This document shows, in pieces, positions 41,679 to 56,732 of a stretch of 64,000 nt of DNA (within the stretch, counting starts at the first letter, position 1; each line of letters starts with the position of its first letter). The stretch is from Lathyrus oleraceus (Eukaryota > Streptophyta > Magnoliopsida > Fabales > Fabaceae): positions 254,732,807-254,796,806 of the forward strand of contig NC_066579.1 of assembly GCF_024323335.1 (NCBI RefSeq). Direction: 5' to 3'. The notes below the pieces were generated by a model. That model saw only the letters and a list, made by a program, of their open reading frames with translations, did not search any database and had not been told where the DNA came from. The translations under genes were made by a program, and so were the position numbers.

Positions 41679-43830
41679 TAATGATAAAAGACATTCAATA
41701 ATGTAAAATTAATTGATATTTCATTACATTAGATGAAATTAGTAGGGATAGTCATGTAATGCATACATTTTATGGGTACATCTCATGTAACACTTAGTAG
41801 CAAGTTAGTTAGCAAATGCATTTATCAATGCACCATGGTAATTGCATAATGGTGGTTTCTACTTGTATTTTATGAGTCTTTAGGGTGTTCGAAGGGTTCT
41901 GAGCTTAGCCTATAATACGGAATTTTAAAACAAAAAATAAATAAAGTTTTTCATGAAATACAAATTTCAACCTATAGATTATGATAAAATTATTTTCATT
42001 TTTAATTCTTGAATTATGTTTTCTTTTATATATAATAACTTGTTTAAGTCATATCAATATTTATCCCTCATTTTATTTACGATGCTCTTTTTCTATTACT
42101 TTTCTCACTATTTTGTAATCTCGTGAGAATTTAGGTGTCTACGTAGTACTTTTATGCATGATTATTTTTGGTAAGCTTTGAAATGTTTAGAATATTCAGG
42201 ATGAAATTACTTGCAAAAAATTTAAAGTATCTACATTAAGTTTTTTATTATTTAGTTTAGTTTTTAAAATATTTGTCAGCATTATTTTTTTGTAATTATT
42301 CTAAAATAGATGAATTCACTATTGCAATTTCTTTGTAACTATAACGAGTGTCATAAGACATATTTAAAAAAAAAATCATTTATTGGTTAGTAATAGAGTT
42401 CATTATTTAGCATGATCACAATATAATGGAAATAATTTAAAATATTTTTAATATGAGCCTTCAAAGATGAATATTAAAAAAATATGAACAAAAGGACAAA
42501 CACAATCACATCCTTGTTTCAAAACTATTAAAAAATTATAATCAATATGATTACTATCATCTTCATTACTATATGTTCATAAAATTTATTGATATTTCTT
42601 ATTATCTTTATGAGACAATTTTTTTTTTAATTTTTGGGATGAGATAGAATACAAAAATTTCGACGAATGTTAAATGGTTTATCAAAAATGGAATTTCATT
42701 CATCGCTTGTTTGTTCTGTAGTCGTGTCATCTGCATATTCTCTTGGTTTAGTGTTTAAAACATATATTTAATTTTTAAAAAAAGTTTAAAATAAGTAAAT
42801 CGTTCTACCAATGTTGATTTGGCGTAATAACATAGTCACCTTGAGAAGGCTACTATGTTAAACAATTACATTAAGTAGCTAAGTAATATGTATATGTCAT
42901 TTTAATTCAAAGACATGCATTTGGAGTGTTTCAACCCATCCTATAATGTTCAAAGCAAACCCAACTCTTTTGCCTAGTATCCATCTAATAGGTTTCATGT
43001 TTCTAATAAAAGTAGCTCGACTTTATTTTTACAATCAGTTTTGCTTCTCATAACTTTAACCCATCTCTGTCTATATAAAATGTCATTTTCTTTATTTCCT
43101 ATTTTCATGGTCATTTCTTAAAGCAACATATTATGATATCAATACATTATATTTTAGAATTTTAGAGTTAAAATAACTTAAATATCTATACGTTACAATT
43201 TAAGTGAATAAACTTTATCATAAAGAAACTAACAAATCAACATTGTTAATATTATGATTTAGGATCTTATTCAAAATAATAACATTAACGAATCAATAAT
43301 GTAAATGTTATTATTTAGAATCTTATTCTAATAATTTCAAGTGTTGTCTATGTGTACTTAAGTAATAGAATTAGAATTTGGAATGAAATATGGTATCTGA
43401 TACTAACTTCTATGATATCATAATAAAACGAAATTTTTACTTAATTCGTCTCTATAAAGTAAATTTTTAAGAGAAAAAGTGTAACATTATATAAATCTTT
43501 AGAGACGTTGTGTTTCTCCAATAATAAATTATATTCAAAAGTTGTTTATAAGTATTGACAAGATGTATAGTATATTTTATAGTTTTTCTTGATTTGTTTG
43601 TTTTTATGAACTTAACTAAATACACTCAAATCTTTCAAAATTAGGTCCAAATAACCAGTCCCATTATCTATTGTATAATTGAATGTAACTTTCTTAATGT
43701 AAGAAAAATTAATAGTACTAATGTAAAAAAAGTAGTAGTACTTTGCAACTTTCAATTGGCAGTGAAAACGTATTCTTTAAAAATAAAAGGGTGTTATAAA
43801 ATAACATATATAAACTAAAATATATTTTAT
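41679..43830. repeat. Satellite monomer 6 (2152 bp)
   Basis: Standard. It has CTTCTATGATATC near 43409 where other copies read CTTCTTGATATC. Confidence 0.95.
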
Positions 43831-45982
43831 TAATGATAAAAGACATTCAATAATGTAAAATTAATTGATATTTCATTACATTAGATGAAATTAGTAGGGA
43901 TAGTCATGTAATGCATACATTTTATGGGTACATCTCATGTAACACTTAGTAGCAAGTTAGTTAGCAAATGCATTTATCAATGCACCATGGTAATTGCATA
44001 ATGGTGGTTTCTACTTGTATTTTATGAGTCTTTAGGGTGTTCGAAGGGTTCTGAGCTTAGCCTATAATACGGAATTTTAAAACAAAAAATAAATAAAGTT
44101 TTTCATGAAATACAAATTTCAACCTATAGATTATGATAAAATTATTTTCATTTTTAATTCTTGAATTATGTTTTCTTTTATATATAATAACTTGTTTAAG
44201 TCATATCAATATTTATCCCTCATTTTATTTACGATGCTCTTTTTCTATTACTTTTCTCACTATTTTGTAATCTCGTGAGAATTTAGGTGTCTACGTAGTA
44301 CTTTTATGCATGATTATTTTTGGTAAGCTTTGAAATGTTTAGAATATTCAGGATGAAATTACTTGCAAAAAATTTAAAGTATCTACATTAAGTTTTTTAT
44401 TATTTAGTTTAGTTTTTTAAAATATTTGTCAGCATTATTTTTTTGTAATTATTCTAAAATAGATGAATTCACTATTGCAATTTCTTTGTAACTATAACGA
44501 GTGTCATAAGACATATTTAAAAAAAAAATCATTTATTGGTTAGTAATAGAGTTCATTATTTAGCATGATCACAATATAATGGAAATAATTTAAAATATTT
44601 TTAATATGAGCCTTCAAAGATGAATATTAAAAAAATATGAACAAAAGGACAAACACAATCACATCCTTGTTTCAAAACTATTAAAAAATTATAATCAATA
44701 TGATTACTATCATCTTCATTACTATATGTTCATAAAATTTATTGATATTTCTTATTATCTTTATGAGACAATTTTTTTTTTAATTTTTGGGATGAGATAG
44801 AATACAAAAATTTCGACGAATGTTAAATGGTTTATCAAAAATGGAATTTCATTCATCGCTTGTTTGTTCTGTAGTCGTGTCATCTGCATATTCTCTTGGT
44901 TTAGTGTTTAAAACATATATTTAATTTTTAAAAAAAGTTTAAAATAAGTAAATCGTTCTACCAATGTTGATTTGGCGTAATAACATAGTCACCTTGAGAA
45001 GGCTACTATGTTAAACAATTACATTAAGTAGCTAAGTAATATGTATATGTCATTTTAATTCAAAGACATGCATTTGGAGTGTTTCAACCCATCCTATAAT
45101 GTTCAAAGCAAACCCAACTCTTTTGCCTAGTATCCATCTAATAGGTTTCATGTTTCTAATAAAAGTAGCTCGACTTTATTTTTACAATCAGTTTTGCTTC
45201 TCATAACTTTAACCCATCTCTGTCTATATAAAATGTCATTTTCTTTATTTCCTATTTTCATGGTCATTTCTTAAAGCAACATATTATGATATCAATACAT
45301 TATATTTTAGAATTTTAGAGTTAAAATAACTTAAATATCTATACGTTACAATTTAAGTGAATAAACTTTATCATAAAGAAACTAACAAATCAACATTGTT
45401 AATATTATGATTTAGGATCTTATTCAAAATAATAACATTAACGAATCAATAATGTAAATGTTATTATTTAGAATCTTATTCTAATAATTTCAAGTGTTGT
45501 CTATGTGTACTTAAGTAATAGAATTAGAATTTGGAATGAAATATGGTATCTGATACTAACTTCTTGATATCATAATAAAACGAAATTTTTACTTAATTCG
45601 TCTCTATAAAATAAATTTTTAAGAGAAAAAGTGTAACATTATATAAATCTTTAGAGACGTTGTGTTTCTCCAATAATAAATTATATTCAAAAGTTGTTTA
45701 TAAGTATTGACAAGATGTATAGTATATTTTATAGTTTTTCTTGATTTGTTTGTTTTTATGAACTTAACTAAATACACTCAAATCTTTCAAAATTAGGTCC
45801 AAATAACCAGTCCCATTATCTATTGTATAATTGAATGTAACTTTCTTAATGTAAGAAAAATTAATAGTACTAATGTAAAAAAAGTAGTAGTACTTTGCAA
45901 CTTTCAATTGGCAGTGAAAACGTATTCTTTAAAAATAAAAGGGTGTTATAAAATAACATATATAAACTAAAATATATTTTAT
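43831..45982. repeat. Satellite monomer 7 (2152 bp)
   Basis: Standard; carries GACGAATG. Confidence 0.95.
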
Positions 45983-48134
45983 TAATGATAAAAGACATTC
46001 AATAATGTAAAATTAATTGATATTTCATTACATTAGATGAAATTAGTAGGGATAGTCATGTAATGCATACATTTTATGGGTACATCTCATGTAACACTTA
46101 GTAGCAAGTTAGTTAGCAAATGCATTTATCAATGCACCATGGTAATTGCATAATGGTGGTTTCTACTTGTATTTTATGAGTCTTTAGGGTGTTCGAAGGG
46201 TTCTGAGCTTAGCCTATAATACGGAATTTTAAAACAAAAAATAAATAAAGTTTTTCATGAAATACAAATTTCAACCTATAGATTATGATAAAATTATTTT
46301 CATTTTTAATTCTTGAATTATGTTTTCTTTTATATATAATAACTTGTTTAAGTCATATCAATATTATCCCTCATTTTATTTACGATGCTCTTTTTCTATT
46401 ACTTTTCTCACTATTTTGTAATCTCGTGAGAATTTAGGTGTCTACGTAGTACTTTTATGCATGATTATTTTTGGTAAGCTTTGAAATGTTTAGAATATTC
46501 AGGATGAAATTACTTGCAAAAAATTTAAAGTATCTACATTAAGTTTTTTATTATTTAGTTTAGTTTTTTAAAATATTTGTCAGCATTATTTTTTTGTAAT
46601 TATTCTAAAATAGATGAATTCACTATTGCAATTTCTTTGTAACTATAACGAGTGTCATAAGACATATTTAAAAAAAAAATCATTTATTGGTTAGTAATAG
46701 AGTTCATTATTTAGCATGATAACAATATAATGGAAATAATTTAAAATATTTTTAATATGAGCCTTCAAAGATGAATATTAAAAAAATATGAACAAAAGGA
46801 CAAACACAATCACATCCTTGTTTCAAAACTATTAAAAAATTATAATCAATATGATTACTATCATCTTCATTACTATATGTTCATAAAATTTATTGATATT
46901 TCTTATTATCTTTATGAGACAATTTTTTTTTTAATTTTTGGGATGAGATAGAATACAAAAATTTCGACGAATGTTAAATGGTTTATCAAAAATGGAATTT
47001 CATTCATCGCTTGTTTGTTTTGTAGTCGTGTCATCTGCATATTCTCTTGGTTTAGTGTTTAAAACATATATTTAATTTTTAAAAAAAGTTTAAAATAAGT
47101 AAATCGTTCTACCAATGTTGATTTGGCGTAATAACATAGTCACCTTGAGAAGGCTACTATGTTAAACAATTACATTAAGTAGCTAAGTAATATGTATATG
47201 TCATTTTAATTCAAAGACATGCATTTGGAGTGTTTCAACCCATCCTATAATGTTCAAAGCAAACCCAACTCTTTTGCCTAGTATCCATCTAATAGGTTTC
47301 ATGTTTCTAATAAAAGTAGCTCGACTTTATTTTTACAATCAGTTTTGCTTCTCATAACTTTAACCCATCTCTGTCTATATAAAATGTCATTTTCTTTATT
47401 TCCTATTTTCATGGTCATTTCTTAAAGCAACATATTATGATATCAATACATTATATTTTAGAATTTTAGAGTTAAAATAACTTAAATATCTATACGTTAC
47501 AATTTAAGTGAATAAACTTTATCATAAAGAAACTAACAAATCAACATTGTTAATATTATGATTTAGGATCTTATTCAAAATAATAACATTAACGAATCAA
47601 TAATGTAAATGTTATTATTTAGAATCTTATTCTAATAATTTCAAGTGTTGTCTATGTGTACTTAAGTAATAGAATTAGAATTTGGAATGAAATATGGTAT
47701 CTGATACTAACTTCTTGATATCATAATAAAACGAATATTTTTACTTAATTCGTCTCTATAAAATAAATTTTTAAGAGAAAAAGTGTAACATTATATAAAT
47801 CTTTAGAGACGTTGTGTTTCTCCAATAATAAATTATATTCAAAAGTTGTTTATAAGTATTGACAAGATGTATAGTATATTTTATAGTTTTTCTTGATTTG
47901 TTTGTTTTTATGAACTTAACTAAATACACTCAAATCTTTCAAAATTAGGTCCAAATAACCAGTCCCATTATCTATTGTATAATTGAATGTAACTTTCTTA
48001 ATGTAAGAAAAATTAATAGTACTAATGTAAAAAAAGTAGTAGTACTTTGCAACTTTCAATTGGCAGTGAAAACGTGTTCTTTAAAAATAAAAGGGTGTTA
48101 TAAAATAACATATATAAACTAAAATATATTTTAT
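45983..48134. repeat. Satellite monomer 8 (2152 bp)
   Basis: Standard; one T missing in TCAATATTATCC near 46362 and carries GATAACAAT. Confidence 0.95.
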
Positions 48135-50285
48135 TAATGATAAAAGACATTCAATAATGTAAAATTAATTGATATTTCATTACATTAGATGAAATTAGTA
48201 GGGATAGTCATGTAATGCATACATTTTATGGGTACATCTCATGTAACACTTAGTAGCAAGTTAGTTAGCAAATGCATTTATCAATGCACCATGGTAATTG
48301 CATAATGGTGGTTTCTACTTGTATTTTATGAGTCTTTAGGGTGTTCGAAGGGTTCTGAGCTTAGCCTATAATACGGAATTTTAAAACAAAAAATAAATAA
48401 AGTTTTTCATGAAATACAAATTTCAACCTATAGATTATGATAAAATTATTTTCATTTTTAATTCTTGAATTATGTTTTCTTTTATATATAATAACTTGTT
48501 TAAGTCATATCAATACTTATCCCTCATTTTATTTACGATGCTCTTTTTCTATTACTTTTCTCACTATTTTGTAATCTCGTGAGAATTTAGGTGTCTACGT
48601 AGTACTTTTATGCATGATTATTTTTGGTAAGCTTTGAAATGTTTAGAATATTCAGGATGAAATTACTTGCAAAAAATTTAAAGTATCTACATTAAGTTTT
48701 TTATTATTTAGTTTAGTTTTTTAAAATATTTGTCAGCATTATTTTTTTGTAATTATTCTAAAATAGATGAATTCACTATTGCAATTTCTTTGTAACTATA
48801 ACGAGTGTCATAAGACATATTTAAAAAAAAAATCATTTATTGGTTAGTAATAGAGTTCATTATTTAGCATGATAACAATATAATGGAAATAATTTAAAAT
48901 ATTTTTAATATGAGCCTTCAAAGATGAATATTAAAAAAATATGAACAAAAGGACAAACACAATCACATCCTTGTTTCAAAACTATTAAAAAATTATAATC
49001 AATATGATTACTATCATCTTCATTACTATATGTTCATAAAATTTATTGATATTTCTTATTATCTTTATGAGACAATTTTTTTTTTAATTTTTGGGATGAG
49101 ATAGAATACAAAAATTTCGACGAATGTTAAATGGTTTATCAAAAATGGAATTTCATTCATCGCTTGTTTGTTTGTAGTCGTGTCATCTGCATATTCTCTT
49201 GGTTTAGTGTTTAAAACATATATTTAATTTTTAAAAAAAGTTTAAAATAAGTAAATCGTTCTACCAATGTTGATTTGGCGTAATAACATAGTCACCTTGA
49301 GAAGGCTACTATGTTAAACAATTACATTAAGTAGCTAAGTAATATGTATATGTCATTTTAATTCAAAGACATGCATTTGGAGTGTTTCAACCCATCCTAT
49401 AATGTTCAAAGCAAACCCAACTCTTTTGCCTAGTATCCATCTAATAGGTTTCATGTTTCTAATAAAAGTAGCTCGACTTTATTTTTACAATCAGTTTTGC
49501 TTCTCATAACTTTAACCCATCTCTGTCTATATAAAATGTCATTTTCTTTATTTCCTATTTTCATGGTCATTTCTTAAAGCAACATATTATGATATCAATA
49601 CATTATATTTTAGAATTTTAGAGTTAAAATAACTTAAATATCTATACGTTACAATTTAAGTGAATAAACTTTATCATAAAGAAACTAACAAATCAACATT
49701 GTTAATATTATGATTTAGGATCTTATTCAAAATAATAACATTAACGAATCAATAATGTAAATGTTATTATTTAGAATCTTATTCTAATAATTTCAAGTGT
49801 TGTCTATGTGTACTTAAGTAATAGAATTAGAATTTGGAATGAAATATGGTATCTGATACTAACTTCTTGATATCATAATAAAACGAAATTTTTACTTAAT
49901 TCGTCTCTATAAAATAAATTTTTAAGAGAAAAAGTGTAACATTATATAAATCTTTAGAGACGTTGTGTTTCTCCAATAATAAATTATATTCAAAAGTTGT
50001 TTATAAGTATTGACAAGATGTATAGTATATTTTATAGTTTTTCTTGATTTGTTTGTTTTTATGAACTTAACTAAATACACTCAAATCTTTCAAAATTAGG
50101 TCCAAATAACCAGTCCCATTATCTATTGTATAATTGAATGTAACTTTCTTAATGTAAGAAAAATTAATAGTACTAATGTAAAAAAAGTAGTAGTACTTTG
50201 CAACTTTCAATTGGCAGTGAAAACGTATTCTTTAAAAATAAAAGGGTGTTATAAAATAACATATATAAACTAAAATATATTTTAT
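48135..50285. repeat. Satellite monomer 9 (2151 bp)
   Basis: Standard; first copy with TCAATACTTATCC. Confidence 0.95.
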
Positions 50286-52434
50286 TAATGATAAAAGACA
50301 TTCAATAATGTAAAATTAATTGATATTTCATTACATTAGATGAAATTAGTAGGGATAGTCATGTAATGCATACATTTTATGGGTACATCTCATGTAACAC
50401 TTAGTAGCAAGTTAGTTAGCAAATGCATTTATCAATGCACCATGGTAATTGCATAATGGTGGTTTCTACTTGTATTTTATGAGTCTTTAGGGTGTTCGAA
50501 GGGTTCTGAGCTTAGCCTATAATACGGAATTTTAAAACAAAAAATAAATAAAGTTTTTCATGAAATACAAATTTCAACCTATAGATTATGATAAAATTAT
50601 TTTCATTTTTAATTCTTGAATTATGTTTTCTTTTATATATAATAACTTGTTTAAGTCATATCAATATTTATCCCTCATTTTATTTACGATGCTCTTTTTC
50701 TATTACTTTTCTCACTATTTTGTAATCTCGTGAGAATTTAGGTGTCTACGTAGTACTTTTATGCATGATTATTTTTGGTAAGCTTTGAAATGTTTAGAAT
50801 ATTCAGGATGAAATTACTTGCAAAAAATTTAAAGTATCTACATTAAGTTTTTTATTATTTAGTTTAGTTTTTTAAAATATTTGTCAGCATTATTTTTTTG
50901 TAATTATTCTAAAATAGATGAATTCACTATTGCAATTTCTTTGTAACTATAACGAGTGTCATAAGACATATTTAAAAAAAATCATTTATTGGTTAGTAAT
51001 AGAGTTCATTATTTAGCATGATCACAATATAATGGAAATAATTTAAAATATTTTTAATATGAGCCTTCAAAGATGAATATTAAAAAAATATGAACAAAAG
51101 GACAAACACAATCACATCCTTGTTTCAAAACTATTAAAAAATTATAATCAATATGATTACTATCATCTTCATTACTATATGTTCATAAAATTTATTGATA
51201 TTTCTTATTATCTTTATGAGACAATTTTTTTTTTAATTTTTGGGATGAGATAGAATACAAAAATTTCGACGAATGTTAAATGGTTTATCAAAAATGGAAT
51301 TTCATTCATCGCTTGTTTGTTTTGTAGTCGTGTCATCTGCATATTCTCTTGGTTTAGTGTTTAAAACATATATTTAATTTTAAAAAAAGTTTAAAATAAG
51401 TAAATCGTTCTACCAATGTTGATTTGGCGTAATAACATAGTCACCTTGAGAAGGCTACTATGTTAAACAATTACATTAAGTAGCTAAGTAATATGTATAT
51501 GTCATTTTAATTCAAAGACATGCATTTGGAGTGTTTCAACCCATCCTATAATGTTCAAAGCAAACCCAACTCTTTTGCCTAGTATCCATCTAATAGGTTT
51601 CATGTTTCTAATAAAAGTAGCTCGACTTTATTTTTACAATCAGTTTTGCTTCTCATAACTTTAACCCATCTCTGTCTATATAAAATGTCATTTTCTTTAT
51701 TTCCTATTTTCATGGTCATTTCTTAAAGCAACATATTATGATATCAATACATTATATTTTAGAATTTTAGAGTTAAAATAACTTAAATATCTATACGTTA
51801 CAATTTAAGTGAATAAACTTTATCATAAAGAAACTAACAAATCAACATTGTTAATATTATGATTTAGGATCTTATTCAAAATAATAACATTAACGAATCA
51901 ATAATGTAAATGTTATTATTTAGAATCTTATTCTAATAATTTCAAGTGTTGTCTATGTGTACTTAAGTAATAGAATTAGAATTTGGAATGAAATATGGTA
52001 TCTGATACTAACTTCTTGATATCATAATAAAACGAAATTTTTACTTAATTCGTCTCTATAAAATAAATTTTTAAGAGAAAAAGTGTAACATTATATAAAT
52101 CTTTAGAGACGTTGTGTTTCTCCAATAATAAATTATATTCAAAAGTTGTTTATAAGTATTGACAAGATGTATAGTATATTTTATAGTTTTTCTTGATTTG
52201 TTTGTTTTTATGAACTTAACTAAATACACTCAAATCTTTCAAAATTAGGTCCAAATAACCAGTCCCATTATCTATTGTATAATTGAATGTAACTTTCTTA
52301 ATGTAAGAAAAATTAATAGTACTAATGTAAAAAAAGTAGTAGTACTTTGCAACTTTCAATTGGCAGTGAAAACGTATTCTTTAAAAATAAAAGGGTGTTA
52401 TAAAATAACATATATAAACTAAAATATATTTTAT
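50286..52434. repeat. Satellite monomer 10 (2149 bp)
   Basis: Standard; TCAATATTTATCC and GATCACAAT. Confidence 0.95.
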
Positions 52435-54582
52435 TAATGATAAAAGACATTCAATAATGTAAAATTAATTGATATTTCATTACATTAGATGAAATTAGTA
52501 GGGATAGTCATGTAATGCATACATTTTATGGGTACATCTCATGTAACACTTAGTAGCAAGTTAGTTAGCAAATGCATTTATCAATGCACCATGGTAATTG
52601 CATAATGGTGGTTTCTACTTGTATTTTATGAGTCTTTAGGGTGTTCGAAGGGTTCTGAGCTTAGCCTATAATACGGAATTTTAAAACAAAAAATAAATAA
52701 AGTTTTTCATGAAATACAAATTTCAACCTATAGATTATGATAAAATTATTTTCATTTTTAATTCTTGAATTATGTTTTCTTTTATATATAATAACTTGTT
52801 TAAGTCATATCAATATTTATCCCTCATTTTATTTACGATGCTCTTTTTCTATTACTTTTCTCACTATTTTGTAATCTCGTGAGAATTTAGGTGTCTACGT
52901 AGTACTTTTATGCATGATTATTTTTGGTAAGCTTTGAAATGTTTAGAATATTCAGGATGAAATTACTTGCAAAAAATTTAAAGTATCTACATTAAGTTTT
53001 TTATTATTTAGTTTAGTTTTTTAAAATATTTGTCAGCATTATTTTTTTGTAATTATTCTAAAATAGATGAATTCACTATTGCAATTTCTTTGTAACTATA
53101 ACGAGTGTCATAAGACATATTTAAAAAAAATCATTTATTGGTTAGTAATAGAGTTCATTATTTAGCATGATCACAATATAATGGAAATAATTTAAAATAT
53201 TTTTAATATGAGCCTTCAAAGATGAATATTAAAAAAATATGAACAAAAGGACAAACACAATCACATCCTTGTTTCAAAACTATTAAAAAATTATAATCAA
53301 TATGATTACTATCATCTTCATTACTATATGTTCATAAAATTTATTGATATTTCTTATTATCTTTATGAGACAATTTTTTTTTTAATTTTTGGGATGAGAT
53401 AGAATACAAAAATTTCGACGAATGTTAAATGGTTTATCAAAAATGGAATTTCATTCATCGCTTGTTTGTTTGTAGTCGTGTCATCTGCATATTCTCTTGG
53501 TTTAGTGTTTAAAACATATATTTAATTTTAAAAAAAGTTTAAAATAAGTAAATCGTTCTACCAATGTTGATTTGGCGTAATAACATAGTCACCTTGAGAA
53601 GGCTACTATGTTAAACAATTACATTAAGTAGCTAAGTAATATGTATATGTCATTTTAATTCAAAGACATGCATTTGGAGTGTTTCAACCCATCCTATAAT
53701 GTTCAAAGCAAACCCAACTCTTTTGCCTAGTATCCATCTAATAGGTTTCATGTTTCTAATAAAAGTAGCTCGACTTTATTTTTACAATCAGTTTTGCTTC
53801 TCATAACTTTAACCCATCTCTGTCTATATAAAATGTCATTTTCTTTATTTCCTATTTTCATGGTCATTTCTTAAAGCAACATATTATGATATCAATACAT
53901 TATATTTTAGAATTTTAGAGTTAAAATAACTTAAATATCTATACGTTACAATTTAAGTGAATAAACTTTATCATAAAGAAACTAACAAATCAACATTGTT
54001 AATATTATGATTTAGGATCTTATTCAAAATAATAACATTAACGAATCAATAATGTAAATGTTATTATTTAGAATCTTATTCTAATAATTTCAAGTGTTGT
54101 CTATGTGTACTTAAGTAATAGAATTAGAATTTGGAATGAAATATGGTATCTGATACTAACTTCTTGATATCATAATAAAACGAAATTTTTACTTAATTCG
54201 TCTCTATAAAGTAAATTTTTAAGAGAAAAAGTGTAACATTATATAAATCTTTAGAGACGTTGTGTTTCTCCAATAATAAATTATATTCAAAAGTTGTTTA
54301 TAAGTATTGACAAGATGTATAGTATATTTTATAGTTTTTCTTGATTTGTTTGTTTTTATGAACTTAACTAAATACACTCAAATCTTTCAAAATTAGGTCC
54401 AAATAACCAGTCCCATTATCTATTGTATAATTGAATGTAACTTTCTTAATGTAAGAAAAATTAATAGTACTAATGTAAAAAAAGTAGTAGTACTTTGCAA
54501 CTTTCAATTGGCAGTGAAAACGTATTCTTTAAAAATAAAAGGGTGTTATAAAATAACATATATAAACTAAAATATATTTTAT
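52435..54582. repeat. Satellite monomer 11 (2148 bp)
   Basis: Standard; short A run near 53121 accounts for part of the length difference. Confidence 0.95.
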
Positions 54583-56732
54583 TAATGATAAAAGACATTC
54601 AATAATGTAAAATTAATTGATATTTCATTACATTAGATGAAATTAGTAGGGATAGTCATGTAATGCATACATTTTATGGGTACATCTCATGTAACACTTA
54701 GTAGCAAGTTAGTTAGCAAATGCATTTATCAATGCACCATGGTAATTGCATAATGGTGGTTTCTACTTGTATTTTATGAGTCTTTAGGGTGTTCGAAGGG
54801 TTCTGAGCTTAGCCTATAATACGGAATTTTAAAACAAAAAATAAATAAAGTTTTTCATGAAATACAAATTTCAACCTATAGATTATGATAAAATTATTTT
54901 CATTTTTAATTCTTGAATTATGTTTTCTTTTATATATAATAACTTGTTTAAGTCATATCAATACTTATCCCTCATTTTATTTACGATGCTCTTTTTCTAT
55001 TACTTTTCTCACTATTTTGTAATCTCGTGAGAATTTAGGTGTCTACGTAGTACTTTTATGCATGATTATTTTTGGTAAGCTTTGAAATGTTTAGAATATT
55101 CAGGATGAAATTACTTGCAAAAAATTTAAAGTATCTACATTAAGTTTTTTATTATTTAGTTTAGTTTTTTAAAATATTTGTCAGCATTATTTTTTTGTAA
55201 TTATTCTAAAATAGATGAATTCACTATTGCAATTTCTTTGTAACTATAACGAGTGTCATAAGACATATTTAAAAAAAATCATTTATTGGTTAGTAATAGA
55301 GTTCATTATTTAGCATGATCACAATATAATGGAAATAATTTAAAATATTTTTAATATGAGCCTTCAAAGATGAATATTAAAAAAATATGAACAAAAGGAC
55401 AAACACAATCACATCCTTGTTTCAAAACTATTAAAAAATTATAATCAATATGATTACTATCATCTTCATTACTATATGTTCATAAAATTTATTGATATTT
55501 CTTATTATCTTTATGAGACAATTTTTTTTTTAATTTTTGGGATGAGATAGAATACAAAAATTTCGACGAATGTTAAATGGTTTATCAAAAATGGAATTTC
55601 ATTCATCGCTTGTTTGTTTTGTAGTCGTGTCATCTGCATATTCTCTTGGTTTAGTGTTTAAAACATATATTTAATTTTTAAAAAAAGTTTAAAATAAGTA
55701 AATCGTTCTACCAATGTTGATTTGGCGTAATAACATAGTCACCTTGAGAAGGCTACTATGTTAAACAATTACATTAAGTAGCTAAGTAATATGTATATGT
55801 CATTTTAATTCAAAGACATGCATTTGGAGTGTTTCAACCCATCCTATAATGTTCAAAGCAAACCCAACTCTTTTGCCTAGTATCCATCTAATAGGTTTCA
55901 TGTTTCTAATAAAAGTAGCTCGACTTTATTTTTACAATCAGTTTTGCTTCTCATAACTTTAACCCATCTCTGTCTATATAAAATGTCATTTTCTTTATTT
56001 CCTATTTTCATGGTCATTTCTTAAAGCAACATATTATGATATCAATACATTATATTTTAGAATTTTAGAGTTAAAATAACTTAAATATCTATACGTTACA
56101 ATTTAAGTGAATAAACTTTATCATAAAGAAACTAACAAATCAACATTGTTAATATTATGATTTAGGATCTTATTCAAAATAATAACATTAACGAATCAAT
56201 AATGTAAATGTTATTATTTAGAATCTTATTCTAATAATTTCAAGTGTTGTCTATGTGTACTTAAGTAATAGAATTAGAATTTGGAATGAAATATGGTATC
56301 TGATACTAACTTCTTGATATCATAATAAAACGAAATTTTTACTTAATTCGTCTCTATAAAGTAAATTTTTAAGAGAAAAAGTGTAACATTATATAAATCT
56401 TTAGAGACGTTGTGTTTCTCCAATAATAAATTATATTCAAAAGTTGTTTATAAGTATTGACAAGATGTATAGTATATTTTATAGTTTTTCTTGATTTGTT
56501 TGTTTTTATGAACTTAACTAAATACACTCAAATCTTTCAAAATTAGGTCCAAATAACCAGTCCCATTATCTATTGTATAATTGAATGTAACTTTCTTAAT
56601 GTAAGAAAAATTAATAGTACTAATGTAAAAAAAGTAGTAGTACTTTGCAACTTTCAATTGGCAGTGAAAACGTATTCTTTAAAAATAAAAGGGTGTTATA
56701 AAATAACATATATAAACTAAAATATATTTTAT
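54583..56732. repeat. Satellite monomer 12 (2150 bp)
   Basis: Standard; TCAATACTTATCC, as in all later copies. Confidence 0.95.
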